Made by a program: the position numbers and the translations under genes | DNA from: DATMGU01 sp035555315 | Lineage (GTDB): Bacteria; Pseudomonadota; Alphaproteobacteria; ATCC43930; CGMCC-115725 | Length of the DNA stretch: 64,000 nt | Reading direction: 5' to 3' | Assembly: GCA_035555315.1 (NCBI GenBank) | Contig: DATMGU010000046.1 | Span: forward strand, 124,001-188,000 | The notes under the pieces: model-generated | Databases searched by the model: none | Seen by the model: only the letters and a program-made list of their open reading frames with translations | What the model was told of the DNA's origin: nothing | In this document: positions 18,222 to 27,737 of the stretch, piece after piece | Numbering within the stretch: the first letter of the stretch is position 1 | Layout: the number at the start of each line of letters is the position of its first letter

Positions 18222-19090
18222 CAGACGTCGCCCCAATCCTGCCCGCGGTCGCTCGGAATGATCCGTCTCAAGGTATAAATATCGGAAGCCTTCAACGCAT
18301 CCCGGTGTTCGTGCAGATCGGCCCAAGGATCCCAGAGGGCACTGATCAAGCGGCCAGTGATTCCGTCGCTTTCGGCCGAAGCGAGATAGACGGCCAATCC
18401 CGCGGCGGTCTCGAGCGGCGTGCCGCCTTCCCCCTGGATCTTGACCATGCGCGCATGAAATTTGGCGCCCGCCCGATCGGGGCCCGCTTCGATCAGTTGG
18501 TCCATCAACCGGGTCAACAAAGTCCCGGGAGCGATGGCATTGATATCGATGCCGAAATCTTCCACCTCGACCGCGAGGCTCTCCGAAAACCGCACCACGG
18601 CGGCCTTAGATGCCGCATAGGCGCTGATTCTCGGCATTGGACTGGTAGCGCCGCCACCCGAGAGATTGACGATCTTGCCGTATTTCCGCTCCTTGAAATG
18701 CCGAATGACGGCGCGACAAGGGTACACGGTGCCCAATAAGTTGACGGAAATGGCATTAGCCCATTCTGCCCAGTCGATATCCTCGATAGCGCCGATCGGT
18801 CCATAGACGCCGGCATTGTTCACCAGGATATCGAGGTGTGGAAAGCTCGATAGGGCCGTCGTCACGAGCGCGTCGACCTGGGCAGGATTGGCGACATCCG
18901 CGGTCTGGATGAGGATCTGCTGACCCGACGCCAAACGAGGTTGAAGGCGGTCGCGGACCTCCTCCAGGGAGGCCGCCGTGCGGGCACAGAGCAGAACCGA
19001 AGCGCCTTCGGCGACGAAGGCTTCGGCGATTGCAACGCCCAGGCCCTGACCGGCGCCGGTAATGAGCGCGTAGCGGTTTTCGAGCTTCAT
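18221..19090 (-). CDS. Short-chain dehydrogenase/reductase
   Basis: A classical SDR of 289 residues: LITGAGQGLGVAIA (cofactor motif), NNAGVYG near residue 90, Ser in LSGGG, and YAASKAA as the Tyr-x3-Lys pair. The C-terminal 40 residues (LWDPWADLHEHRDAL...) exceed the core fold and might cover the active site. It is preceded by the dehydrogenase-like gene with an ATGA overlap and followed by the Gfo/Idh gene with a TGATG overlap. Oxidation state changes of a sugar intermediate are the likely task, in concert with the two neighbouring oxidoreductases. Confidence 0.9.
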   Translation of the reverse strand: MKLENRYALITGAGQGLGVAIAEAFVAEGASVLLCARTAASLEEVRDRLQPRLASGQQILIQTADVANPAQVDALVTTALSSFPHLDILVNNAGVYGPIGAIEDIDWAEWANAISVNLLGTVYPCRAVIRHFKERKYGKIVNLSGGGATSPMPRISAYAASKAAVVRFSESLAVEVEDFGIDINAIAPGTLLTRLMDQLIEAGPDRAGAKFHARMVKIQGEGGTPLETAAGLAVYLASAESDGITGRLISALWDPWADLHEHRDALKASDIYTLRRIIPSDRGQDWGDV

Positions 19091-20379
19091 AGGGGGGTGC
19101 CGACTGTTACGTATTGAAAGCGCGTATCCCGGGCCAGACGATCCCCGAGGAAGCGTCCCTGATCCAGGATCAAGGGGCGGCTCATCGCGGATAGCAGGGT
19201 CGCCGGCGCGAGATCGCGATACTCGGGCCACTCGGTCGCGATAACCGCCGCTTCGGCTTTTTCCAAGGCGGCCTGGACCGTTGTCGCCCGCTCCACCGTC
19301 GTCACCAGATCGGGCGGCAAGGATTCGGCTTCTGGATCATGCGCGACCACAACGGCGCCAGCCTCGGCCAATTGGCGGCAGAGCTCGATGCTCGCGGACC
19401 GACGCAGGGAATTGGTGCCTGGCTTGTAGGTCAGTCCCAGCACGGCGATCCGGTGCCTGGCGACCCCCCTCAACCGCGTCGTCAATTGGTCGAAGGACCA
19501 CTGACGATGGCGCTTGTTGCTTGGGATGATGCCGGAGAGCAGCGGTAGACTGAGATCATGCCGACCGCCGATCTCGGTCAGGAACATGACATCACGGGCA
19601 AGCGTGCCGCCGGCGAAGGCGCCGCCCGGGCGGATATAGGCACGTTGTCCGATTCGCGGTTCCGATCTCAGCGCCAGTTCGACCTCGGCGGCATCGGCAC
19701 CCACCCGCTCGCAGACCGTCGCAACCTCGTTCATGAAGGTCACCGAGGTTGCCAAAAAGGCGTTGATCGCGTGCTTGGTCATCTCGGCGGATTCGGTCGA
19801 GATCCAAATGAGCGTGTCGCAGAACCGCGCCAATACGGGTTCCAGAACGGCGCGTACCCGCGCATCCCGGCTGCCGATGATGATCCGCCCCGGATTGGTG
19901 AAGACCTCGATCGCCTTGCCCAGCCGCAAATTTTCCGGCGAACAGGCGAAAGCGACCTGCCGGCCCTGCGCTACCGCTGCAAAGGCGACATCGAGCTCCT
20001 GCACGCTGCCCACCGGCAATTGCGACGATATCAGGATGACGGCGCCATCCTTGACGTAGGGGAACAATCGCTGAACCGCTTGGATCACCGCGTTCGAATC
20101 GGCGCGGTCCTCCTCGTCGACCGGCGTATCGAAGGTGACCCAGATGATGTCCGCATCGGCCACATCGGCTTGGTCCGCCGTGAAACTAAGCTTGCCGGAG
20201 GCGAGGCCCCCCTGCGTCAGCGCTTCGAGCCCAGGCTCGAACAGTGGCGGATGGCCACGTGATAATTCAACAATCGTCTCGGGCCGGGGATCCATGCCCA
20301 AAGTCGTGAAGCCAGCATCCGCGAGGCATGCCGCCGTCACCGATCCCAGATGCCACAACCCATAGACGCAGATCTTCAC
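19087..20379 (-). CDS. UDP-glucose/GDP-mannose dehydrogenase family protein lacking the catalytic Cys
   Basis: The 430-residue protein has the three UDPGDH domains: KICVYGLWHLGSVTAACL at the N-terminus, the central TKHAINAFLATSVTFMNE with the conserved Lys and Asn, and a C-terminal LGLTYKPGTNSLRRS. Family enzymes oxidise C6 of an NDP-sugar twice through a thiohemiacetal on a Cys in a GGSCxPKD-type motif. Here the equivalent is GGAFAGGTLARD, so Cys is Thr and Lys is Arg; the usual FLREG is NLRLG. A two-step oxidation to a uronic acid is therefore doubtful. A GTG start with GGAG at 8 bases fits; GTGA overlaps the epimerase stop. Confidence 0.85.
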   Translation of the reverse strand: MKICVYGLWHLGSVTAACLADAGFTTLGMDPRPETIVELSRGHPPLFEPGLEALTQGGLASGKLSFTADQADVADADIIWVTFDTPVDEEDRADSNAVIQAVQRLFPYVKDGAVILISSQLPVGSVQELDVAFAAVAQGRQVAFACSPENLRLGKAIEVFTNPGRIIIGSRDARVRAVLEPVLARFCDTLIWISTESAEMTKHAINAFLATSVTFMNEVATVCERVGADAAEVELALRSEPRIGQRAYIRPGGAFAGGTLARDVMFLTEIGGRHDLSLPLLSGIIPSNKRHRQWSFDQLTTRLRGVARHRIAVLGLTYKPGTNSLRRSASIELCRQLAEAGAVVVAHDPEAESLPPDLVTTVERATTVQAALEKAEAAVIATEWPEYRDLAPATLLSAMSRPLILDQGRFLGDRLARDTRFQYVTVGTPL

Positions 20380-21332
20380 GACCGCTGCTCCAGGACCCAC
20401 TGATTTTCCATCAGCCAGGTTAGCGTGCGCACGATTCCCTCGCCGATGGAATGGCGCGGGGTCCAGCCAAGCGCGCGAATTTTTGTGGTATCCAGGAAGA
20501 TGAATGGGCTGTCACCGATCCAGCCACGCTGGCCGCCGGCGAACTCGATCTTCGGTTCGATACCCAGATGGGCGGTGATCCATCTGATCGAATCCCGCAC
20601 CTCGCAATATTCCTGAGCGCCCAGATTGAAGATATTGAGCTTGCCTGGCGCCTTGTCGATCGCGAGCAAGATCGCATCGATCGCATCATCGACATGTAGA
20701 TAGGATTTCCGTTGCCGGCCATCCCCCAGCACCGGCAAACGGGTCGGATCGGCCAATAGTTTCTTGTAGAAATCGAAGACATGCCCATGGGTGTAGCGAG
20801 GCCCGAGAATCGACACGAACCTGAAGATCGTCCCCTGGAATCCGAAGCCCTCGCAATAGGCCGATACCATAGCTTCGCCGGCTACCTTGGAGGCGCCATA
20901 CAGCGAAGTCTGGATCGGGAATGGTGCATCTTCCGGTGTTGGAAACACGGCGGCCTCGCCATAGACCGAGCCGGTCGACCAGAAAGCAATCCGTTTGACG
21001 CCATTGGCCCGCATTGCCTCCAACACATTGTAAGTGGCAATGGTGTTCTGCTCGAGATCCTTGCGCGGATGCTCTGTGCCGAAGCGGACATCGGCATTGG
21101 CGGCGAGATGAAACACGAAATCCGCGCCGGCCACCGCGGCATTCAGCGCCGGCTCGTCTAGCAGGTCACCTTCAATGAAGCGAAACCGATCGAAACTCCG
21201 CGCGCCGGCGAGGAAGCGGGAGAAGCCCGTGGAGAGATTGTCATATGCGATCACCTCGTGACCGCCAGCCAGCAAGCGATCTACGAGATTGCTCCCGATG
21301 AAACCCGCCCCACCGGTAACGAAATAGCGCAT
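20376..21332 (-). CDS. NAD-dependent epimerase/dehydratase (GalE-like extended SDR)
   Basis: The 318-residue protein has VTGGAGFIGSNLVDRLL, FHLAANADVRFG, a Ser/Thr pair in STGSVYGE and the catalytic YGASKVAGE. It resembles UDP-glucose 4-epimerases and NDP-sugar 4-reductases/dehydratases; which reaction cannot be fixed from sequence. It is the first gene of the seven-gene overlapping operon running to 14791. The 102 bp upstream, before gtrA, may hold a promoter, although the whole minus-strand block from 23750 could also be cotranscribed. Confidence 0.9.
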   Translation of the reverse strand: MRYFVTGGAGFIGSNLVDRLLAGGHEVIAYDNLSTGFSRFLAGARSFDRFRFIEGDLLDEPALNAAVAGADFVFHLAANADVRFGTEHPRKDLEQNTIATYNVLEAMRANGVKRIAFWSTGSVYGEAAVFPTPEDAPFPIQTSLYGASKVAGEAMVSAYCEGFGFQGTIFRFVSILGPRYTHGHVFDFYKKLLADPTRLPVLGDGRQRKSYLHVDDAIDAILLAIDKAPGKLNIFNLGAQEYCEVRDSIRWITAHLGIEPKIEFAGGQRGWIGDSPFIFLDTTKIRALGWTPRHSIGEGIVRTLTWLMENQWVLEQRS

Positions 21333-21434
21333 TCAGATTATCCTGGATCAGTGCCTAGGGTTTAAATGGGTCAGTGTTGTCCGGCCGTCGAATGCGCCAA
21401 TAGCACAGACGAGCCGCTGACGCACGGCGGAGTG

Positions 21435-21857
21435 TCAAAGCGGTGGTTCGGCCGCCCCGGGCTGGTGACTGGGAGGCGTGCCGTCGGCGAACACCCAAAA
21501 CTGGAAAACGATGAAATTTAACGCGGGCAGGACGAGCACCACGGCACAGATGCCTATCGCGTAATGCAACGAGTAGGTGCTGACCAAGTAGGTAATGCCT
21601 TGCGATGTGGCATATCCAATCGCCGCCTGGATGATAAATCGCGGCGCCGCCTGCTGATGCGGGACCGCCGAACGAAAGGTCAAAAGCCTATGGCCAAAAT
21701 ATGAACTCGCCATAGCCAAGAGAAATCCCGTCGCGTTTGCGAACGTGGGCGGCCAGTGCAGCCAGCTGACGGCGAACGCCACCGTCGCTCCGTAGAGCAC
21801 CGCGCCCGTGATCCCGACGACGCCGAACCACGTCAATTTTGGCAGTCGCCGATTCAT
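21435..21857 (-). CDS. GtrA family membrane protein
   Basis: A 140-residue protein with four hydrophobic helices and the GtrA-type signatures FGVVGITGAVLYG at the N-terminus, SYFGHRLLTFRS mid-protein and NFIVFQFWVF at the end. GtrA proteins are thought to help translocate polyprenyl-phosphate-linked sugars made by GtrB. A GtrB-like GT2 is encoded two genes upstream. The ATG overlaps the methyltransferase stop as ATGA. Confidence 0.9.
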   Translation of the reverse strand: MNRRLPKLTWFGVVGITGAVLYGATVAFAVSWLHWPPTFANATGFLLAMASSYFGHRLLTFRSAVPHQQAAPRFIIQAAIGYATSQGITYLVSTYSLHYAIGICAVVLVLPALNFIVFQFWVFADGTPPSHQPGAAEPPL

Positions 21858-22582
21858 TGGGCGAGCACACCGACGCACAGGTTGAGCGAGATTACGGGTA
21901 TGCCGAGGGGGAAGTATTCGCGCCGGCTTAGCGTGAACCGTTTGCCCAACTCGGTCTCGATCTCGCCGGGGCTGTTGATGTGCTCCCGCCGAATCAGCCA
22001 GCCATAGGGGAGGTGGTAGGTCCGCCGGAAAATCCGCTCGGCAGAAATTTTACGGGCGACTTCATAGGCAAGTCCGGGATCGCACGGATAGACAATCGCG
22101 AAAGATCCGCCGGGCCGGAGCACCCGTCGGATCTCGTCCAACGCCTTGGGCAGGTCCGGAAGGTGCTCCAGCACATGGATAGCCACGACTCGGTCGAAAT
22201 GGTTGTCGGGAAACGGCAGCCGCTTCTGGCAATCGGCGACGACCGCGCTGACCGACGGAAATCTTTGCTCGATCGCCTCGGCCATGATCGGGCGAAGTTC
22301 GAGGGCGTGGTATTCCTGAGTGCTCAAATCCTCATAGGCGATATGCTCGCCAAGCCCCGCGCCGATTTCCAATGTACGCGAATTTTCCGCAGGGGGAGCC
22401 GCTCTCACCGGGTAGGTATGATTGAAGCGTTCGACAATGCCGTATCGCTGCGGCAAGACCTCGTGCCAGAGGCGCATGAAATCATCATTGATCCGGCTTT
22501 GCTCGGCAGTCATGGGCGGTAGTTTCTTCGGCCACACGTTCCGTTCGATACGGGGCGTCGACCAGTCGGATCGTGACGTCAT
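21854..22582 (-). CDS. Class I SAM-dependent methyltransferase
   Basis: The 242-residue protein has a SAM-binding TLEIGAGLGEHIAYE motif near residue 60, an acidic ALELRP strand, and the VVAIHVLEHLPDLPKALDEI segment of the methyltransferase 11 type. I chose the ATG at 22582, with AGGTGG about 6 bases upstream. An ATG ten codons earlier (22612) has GGAGGG very close and is also possible. It lies between the GtrB-like and GtrA-like genes, so a sugar or lipid-linked intermediate is the likely substrate. Confidence 0.88.
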   Translation of the reverse strand: MTSRSDWSTPRIERNVWPKKLPPMTAEQSRINDDFMRLWHEVLPQRYGIVERFNHTYPVRAAPPAENSRTLEIGAGLGEHIAYEDLSTQEYHALELRPIMAEAIEQRFPSVSAVVADCQKRLPFPDNHFDRVVAIHVLEHLPDLPKALDEIRRVLRPGGSFAIVYPCDPGLAYEVARKISAERIFRRTYHLPYGWLIRREHINSPGEIETELGKRFTLSRREYFPLGIPVISLNLCVGVLAQ

Positions 22583-22673
22583 GCTGAGACCACCTGTCGC
22601 GCTAAGAAGCATGTGCCCTCCGCCCGCGACGGAATGAGGACGGGTCGGTCGAGGACGTGCCCCGTGGTTGGGC

Positions 22674-23750
22674 TCATAATTGCCCGCGACGCGGCTTCGG
22701 GAAGGACACGCCTTCGCCCGTCCGCCGGATTGCCGTGACATTTGGCTTGTCTCTGGTCGCCGTTGCCATGCGTTGTCGCCCGTCGTCCAGCACATCCATA
22801 TTGTAAATGCGATCAACGATGTAGCGGGGACGGCGGCGGACTTCTTCGTAAACCCTGCCCAGATATTCGCCCAAGATGCCGATGCCGACGAGTTGTACGC
22901 CACCGAGGAACAGCACCAGGACTGTAACCGTCGGAATACCTAACGGGTAGCTGTCGCCGAGAATGATCTTGGCGACGATCATAGCGACAATCAGCACCGT
23001 GCTCACCGCGGCGATCGAGAAGCCGAGCCACAGCAGAAACGACAGGGGGATAGTGGAAAAGCCAATTACCCCGTTGAGGCCGATCTTGAGCGAACCGAGG
23101 TTCCGATTGTAATTGCCGACCCCCGAATGCCGAGGGTCGCGATCATAGAGTACCGCCGCTTGTCGGAAACCGACCAGTGCGACGAGACCGCGCAGAAACC
23201 CGTGGCTCTCCGGCAGAAAGCGCAATTCCTCAATGACCCGGCGATTCATGATTCGAAAATCGCCCGTGTTCGGTGGGATCGGGCAATCGGCGATGGCATT
23301 GATCAACTTATAGCCCAGGCTCGATATGGTTTTCTTGATCCAAGTTTCGCCTTCACGGCTGCGCCGTTGCGCATAGACGACGTCATTGCCTTCTTTCAGT
23401 TTTGCATAAAGCTCGGTGATCAATTCGGGAGGATCCTGGAGGTCTACGTCGATCACGACGCAAGTCTCACCGGAACAGTTCAGAATGCCCGCCATCGTCG
23501 CCGCCGGCTGCCCGACCCGACGGCTGAATATCATGAGCCCTATGTTACCGTTTGCTGCGATGTGCTGCTCGATCACCTCTTCGGTGCGATCCGGTGAAGG
23601 ATCCATGCAAAACAGAATTTCGTAAGTGCCGATCCGCTCAAGCACCGGAACGAGCCGGGCGAGGCAAGGACCTATATTCTGTTCCTCTTTATAGACCGGG
23701 ATCACCAATGAGATATCTGGCGGTTTCCGATCAACTTTATCGTCCGGCAT
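22674..23750 (-). CDS. GtrB/ArnC-like family 2 glycosyltransferase
   Basis: The 358-residue protein starts with a DPM1-like GT2 domain: ISLVIPVYKEEQNI, the metal-binding VVIDVDLQDPPE and GDFRIMNRR. Two C-terminal membrane helices (about 235-305) and RVYEEVRRRPRYIV follow. This is the architecture of GtrB, ArnC and related enzymes, which move a sugar from an NDP-sugar to undecaprenyl phosphate at the cytoplasmic face. GGAG lies 8 bases before the ATG. It is the first gene of the minus-strand block, so its promoter lies in the region up to 24166. Confidence 0.93.
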   Translation of the reverse strand: MPDDKVDRKPPDISLVIPVYKEEQNIGPCLARLVPVLERIGTYEILFCMDPSPDRTEEVIEQHIAANGNIGLMIFSRRVGQPAATMAGILNCSGETCVVIDVDLQDPPELITELYAKLKEGNDVVYAQRRSREGETWIKKTISSLGYKLINAIADCPIPPNTGDFRIMNRRVIEELRFLPESHGFLRGLVALVGFRQAAVLYDRDPRHSGVGNYNRNLGSLKIGLNGVIGFSTIPLSFLLWLGFSIAAVSTVLIVAMIVAKIILGDSYPLGIPTVTVLVLFLGGVQLVGIGILGEYLGRVYEEVRRRPRYIVDRIYNMDVLDDGRQRMATATRDKPNVTAIRRTGEGVSFPKPRRGQL

Positions 23751-24166
23751 TCAATTTTCTCCGTTTGCGCGTGCCGTCCGATGACAAACAGCCAATTTCT
23801 CCTCTCCAGCGACGAGATCGCACAGCCGTTCGGTCGACGCCCATCAAGCCGTACATCTGCCAAGCCGTCCTGGCGAGGGCGGATCAATACCGAACAACAT
23901 GGCTGGCTGTCAAAACGGTTCGGGCACAATGCAGGCTGCCCAGGACCATCTGCGGTCAGCGACGTTTCAAGATCTCCTGTGCCCAGCTATCCTGGCGCGA
24001 CCGGCGTGGTGCTAAAGTCGCTTGGCCTAACCGGCGCGCCGGCCTAAACATCGTTCCCGTTCGAAGCGTCGCGCCCAGAACCGGCTCGCGCTTGATTGGC
24101 GGGTACGATTCTTGCCTCGCGTCGAGCAGAATCGCGCGGCCTATGCGCAATTAAGGAGAGACCCCC
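23751..24166. promoter_or_regulatory. 416-bp divergent intergenic region
   Basis: It separates the glycan block (minus) from the hydantoin cluster (plus) and must contain promoters for both. I see no convincing gene; open frames on either strand look like chance. A 12-bp palindrome CCGGCGCGCCGG lies near 24030-24041. AAGGAGAG about 8 bases before 24167 is the ribosome binding site of the next gene. Confidence 0.5.
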
Positions 24167-25102
24167 ATGCCTCGTATCGTGACCGTGGCCGCCGCCCAGC
24201 TCGGGCCGATCGCCCGCTCCGACGGGCGGGGCAGGGTGGTGAAGCGGTTGATCGAGCTGATCGAACACGCGCATGCCCGGGGGGCTCGTCTCGTGGTGTT
24301 TCCGGAACTCGCTCTCACTACGTTCTTTCCGCGCTGGTACATGGAGGATTGGGCCGAGGTCGACGGCTTTTTCGAGCGCGAGATGCCGGGGCCGGAGACG
24401 CGACCGCTGTTCGATCGGGCGGCCGAGCTGGGGGTGGGTTTCTATCTGGGCTATGCCGAGCTGACCCACCAGGACGGCGTGCTGCATCGGTTCAATACCT
24501 CGATTATCGTCGACCAATCCGGGCAAATCGTCGGCAAGTACCGCAAGGTGCACCTGCCCGGCCATGTCGAGCTTGAGCCCGAACGGCCCTGGCAGCACCT
24601 GGAAAAGCGCTATTTCGAGGTTGGCGATCTGGGCTTTCCGGTCTGGCGCACGATGGGCGGCGTCATGGGCATGTGCATCTGCAACGACCGGCGCTGGCCC
24701 GAAACCTTCCGGGTCATGGGCATGCAGGGCGTCGAGTTGGTCATGCTCGGGTACAACACGCCGAGCGGCAACGCGGTCGGACCGGAGCCCGGCCATGTCC
24801 GCATGCTGCACAATCATCTCAGCCTGCAGGCCGGCGCCTATCAGAACTCGACCTGGGTGGTCGGCGTCGCCAAGGCCGGCCGTGAGGAGGGTGTCGATAT
24901 GATGGGCGGCACCGCGATCGTCGCCCCCTCCGGCGAGATCGTGGCCCAGGCCCATACCCTGGACGACGAGCTGATCGTCGCCGATTGCGATCTCGACGAA
25001 TGCGCCTTCGGCAAAGCGACGATCTTCAATTTCGCGGCCCATCGCCGGCCGGAGCATTACGGCATCATCACCTCGCAGGCGGGGGCGACGCCGCCGCCGT
25101 GA
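24167..25102 (+). CDS. N-carbamoyl-D-amino acid hydrolase (carbon-nitrogen hydrolase family), copy 1
   Basis: The 311-residue nitrilase-superfamily enzyme hydrolyses N-carbamoyl-D-amino acids to D-amino acid, CO2 and ammonia. The catalytic triad falls at the same positions as in the Agrobacterium carbamoylase: Glu47 (FPELALTTFFPR), Lys127 (YRKVHLPG) and Cys172 (MCICNDRRWPE). Segment RYFEVGDLGFPV and the C-terminal HRRPEHYG also match that family. A strong AAGGAGAG ribosome binding site precedes the ATG. The hydantoin racemase follows 29 bases downstream. A paralogue with the same layout is at 29971-30924. Confidence 0.93.
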   Translation: MPRIVTVAAAQLGPIARSDGRGRVVKRLIELIEHAHARGARLVVFPELALTTFFPRWYMEDWAEVDGFFEREMPGPETRPLFDRAAELGVGFYLGYAELTHQDGVLHRFNTSIIVDQSGQIVGKYRKVHLPGHVELEPERPWQHLEKRYFEVGDLGFPVWRTMGGVMGMCICNDRRWPETFRVMGMQGVELVMLGYNTPSGNAVGPEPGHVRMLHNHLSLQAGAYQNSTWVVGVAKAGREEGVDMMGGTAIVAPSGEIVAQAHTLDDELIVADCDLDECAFGKATIFNFAAHRRPEHYGIITSQAGATPPP

Positions 25103-25131
25103 CCCTCAACCAGCCATAAGGAGCCTCCGCC

Positions 25132-25788
25132 ATGGCCGATCGCATCCTGGTGATCAACCCGAATTCATCCGAGGCGGTGACCCGTGGCATCGACGCGGCG
25201 ATGGCGCCCTTGCGGCTGCCCGGCGGCCCGGCGATCGATTGCATGAGTCTGGCAGAGGGGCCGCCCGGCATCGAGACCCAGGCGCATGTCGAAAGCGTTG
25301 TCGCCCCGCTGGTCCGAACCCTGCGCCAGAACGATGATGCCGCCGCTTTCGTCATCGCCTGTTTCAGCGATCCGGGCCTGTTCGCCGCGCGGGAGGCGAC
25401 CAGCCGTCCGGTGCTCGGCATCGCCGAATGCGGTATGCTGACCGCCCTCACCCTGGGCGAGCGGTTCGGCGTCATTTCGATCCTGCGGCGCTCGATTCCC
25501 CGACATCTGCGCTATATCGGCGCCATGGGCCTGACCGGCCGGCTGGCCGCCGATCGGGCGATCGGCCTCGGCGTGGTCGAGCTTTCCGACGATGCGCGGG
25601 CCCTCGGCCGGATGATCGAGGTCGGTACCGAGCTGCGCGACCGCGATGGCGCGGATGTGCTGGTCATGGGCTGCGCCGGCATGGCCCGTTTTCGCGACCG
25701 CCTGGCCGATGCGGTTGGCATCCCGGTGGTCGAGCCGACCCAAGCCGCCGTGGCGATGGCGATCGGCAGGGTGCGGTTGGGCTGGTGA
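25132..25788 (+). CDS. Hydantoin racemase (Asp/Glu racemase family)
   Basis: The 218-residue protein starts ILVINPNSSEAVT, typical of hydantoin racemases. It has the two catalytic cysteines, Cys77 in VIACFSDPGL and Cys181 in VMGCAGMARF, on symmetric half-domains. It would interconvert D- and L-5-monosubstituted hydantoins so that a D-specific hydantoinase can consume both. Allantoin racemase belongs to the same family and cannot be excluded. The adjacent carbamoylase and the hydantoinase at 30942 support the hydantoin role. Confidence 0.88.
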   Translation: MADRILVINPNSSEAVTRGIDAAMAPLRLPGGPAIDCMSLAEGPPGIETQAHVESVVAPLVRTLRQNDDAAAFVIACFSDPGLFAAREATSRPVLGIAECGMLTALTLGERFGVISILRRSIPRHLRYIGAMGLTGRLAADRAIGLGVVELSDDARALGRMIEVGTELRDRDGADVLVMGCAGMARFRDRLADAVGIPVVEPTQAAVAMAIGRVRLGW

Positions 25789-25869
25789 TCCTCAATCGAT
25801 AGTCGTTCTGAGCTTGCGGTTCGATCGTCGGGCTCCGATGTCATGACGACACAATGGAGACACCATCCC

Positions 25870-26878
<1,009 letters not shown>

Positions 26879-26886
<8 letters not shown>

Positions 26887-27235
26887 CGACCTCCCCTTCA
26901 TCACAGAGAAGGACGGTGTCCGCCTCGCGGTGCGGCTGACGCCCCGTGCGAACAAGAATCGCCTGGATGGTCTGATGCGGGGTGTCGACGGGCGCCCGGC
27001 CTTGAAGCTCAGGCTGATGGCACCGCCGGTCGAGGGAGAGGCGAACCGCGCGTTGATCGCCTTCGTGTCCGGCGCCCTGGGCCTGCGGCATGCCGATGTC
27101 CGAATTCAGTCGGGCGAGACCGCGCGCCTCAAGATCCTGCGTCTCTCCGGCGACCCGGCGGTGATCACGGCGCGGCTCACAGCCTGGATCGGCGCATCTC
27201 TCGTCAATTCCGGCTTGCCCAGGATTTCCAATTGA
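26879..27235 (+). CDS. DUF167 (YggU) family protein
   Basis: A 118-residue protein with the DUF167 core: VRLTPRANKNRLDG, LKLRLMAPPVEGEANRALIAF and VRIQSGETARLKILRL. The family is small, conserved and of unknown function. The GTG start lies inside the end of the LLM gene (8-base overlap), so the two are likely cotranslated. No link to hydantoin metabolism is evident. Confidence 0.9.
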
Positions 27236-27267
27236 TCAAGCGGCATCGGCCGATCATAAGGGGAGGA

Positions 27268-27290
27268 GCGGCGCATCGATCGGGCGCCGC
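27268..27290 (+). repeat. Inverted repeat / hairpin between DUF167 and lipoprotein genes
   Basis: GCGGCGC and GCGCCGC form a 7-bp stem around a 9-base loop, 33 bases after the DUF167 stop. There is no following T-run, so a rho-independent terminator is not certain; it could limit read-through or stabilise the upstream mRNA end. Confidence 0.4.
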
Positions 27291-27315
27291 CAACCCGTTA
27301 TGACGGTACAAGCAC

Positions 27316-27702
27316 ATGACACGGTCGATCTGGACGGCTTTTTCGATCCTTGCCTTGGTGGTTCTGCTAGCTGCTTGCCGGTCGCCCATGCCGGTCTTCA
27401 ACGTCCAATCCCATCCCTTCGCGACGCCGCTCGCGGCACTCGCCGAACGCGACATGCAGATCAGGCGGGCAGGGGCCGGTCTTGGCTGGGTGATGAACGA
27501 TGTATCGCCGGGACGAATCCAGGCGGTCCTGAATATCCGAACCCATCAGGCGGTCGCGGACATCACCTTCTCCCAGACGGCATTTTCAATCACCTATCGG
27601 ACCAGCAGCAATCTCGACTACGACGGCCACACCATCCATCCGAACTACAATGGTTGGATCGAGAACCTGGAAAAGGCGATCATCATCCAATCGGGGTTCT
27701 GA
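27316..27702 (+). CDS. Small predicted lipoprotein
   Basis: The 128-residue product has a lipoprotein signal peptide: a basic MTRSIW start, a hydrophobic stretch and the lipobox LLAAC with the modified Cys at residue 21. The mature part contains MPVFNVQSHPFATPLA and a C-terminal YDGHTIHPNYNGWIENLEKAI. This pattern recurs in small alphaproteobacterial lipoproteins of unknown function. It converges with the amidase gene, leaving only 35 bases between the stops. Confidence 0.75.
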   Translation: MTRSIWTAFSILALVVLLAACRSPMPVFNVQSHPFATPLAALAERDMQIRRAGAGLGWVMNDVSPGRIQAVLNIRTHQAVADITFSQTAFSITYRTSSNLDYDGHTIHPNYNGWIENLEKAIIIQSGF

Positions 27703-27737
27703 TCGTCGCCGGATCGACGAAGGCCCTTTTCGCCGAA

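Noticed and set aside
24030..24041. CCGGCGCGCCGG palindrome as a regulatory site
   Set aside because: Simple G+C palindromes are expected by chance in this composition, and no second copy or promoter link was seen.
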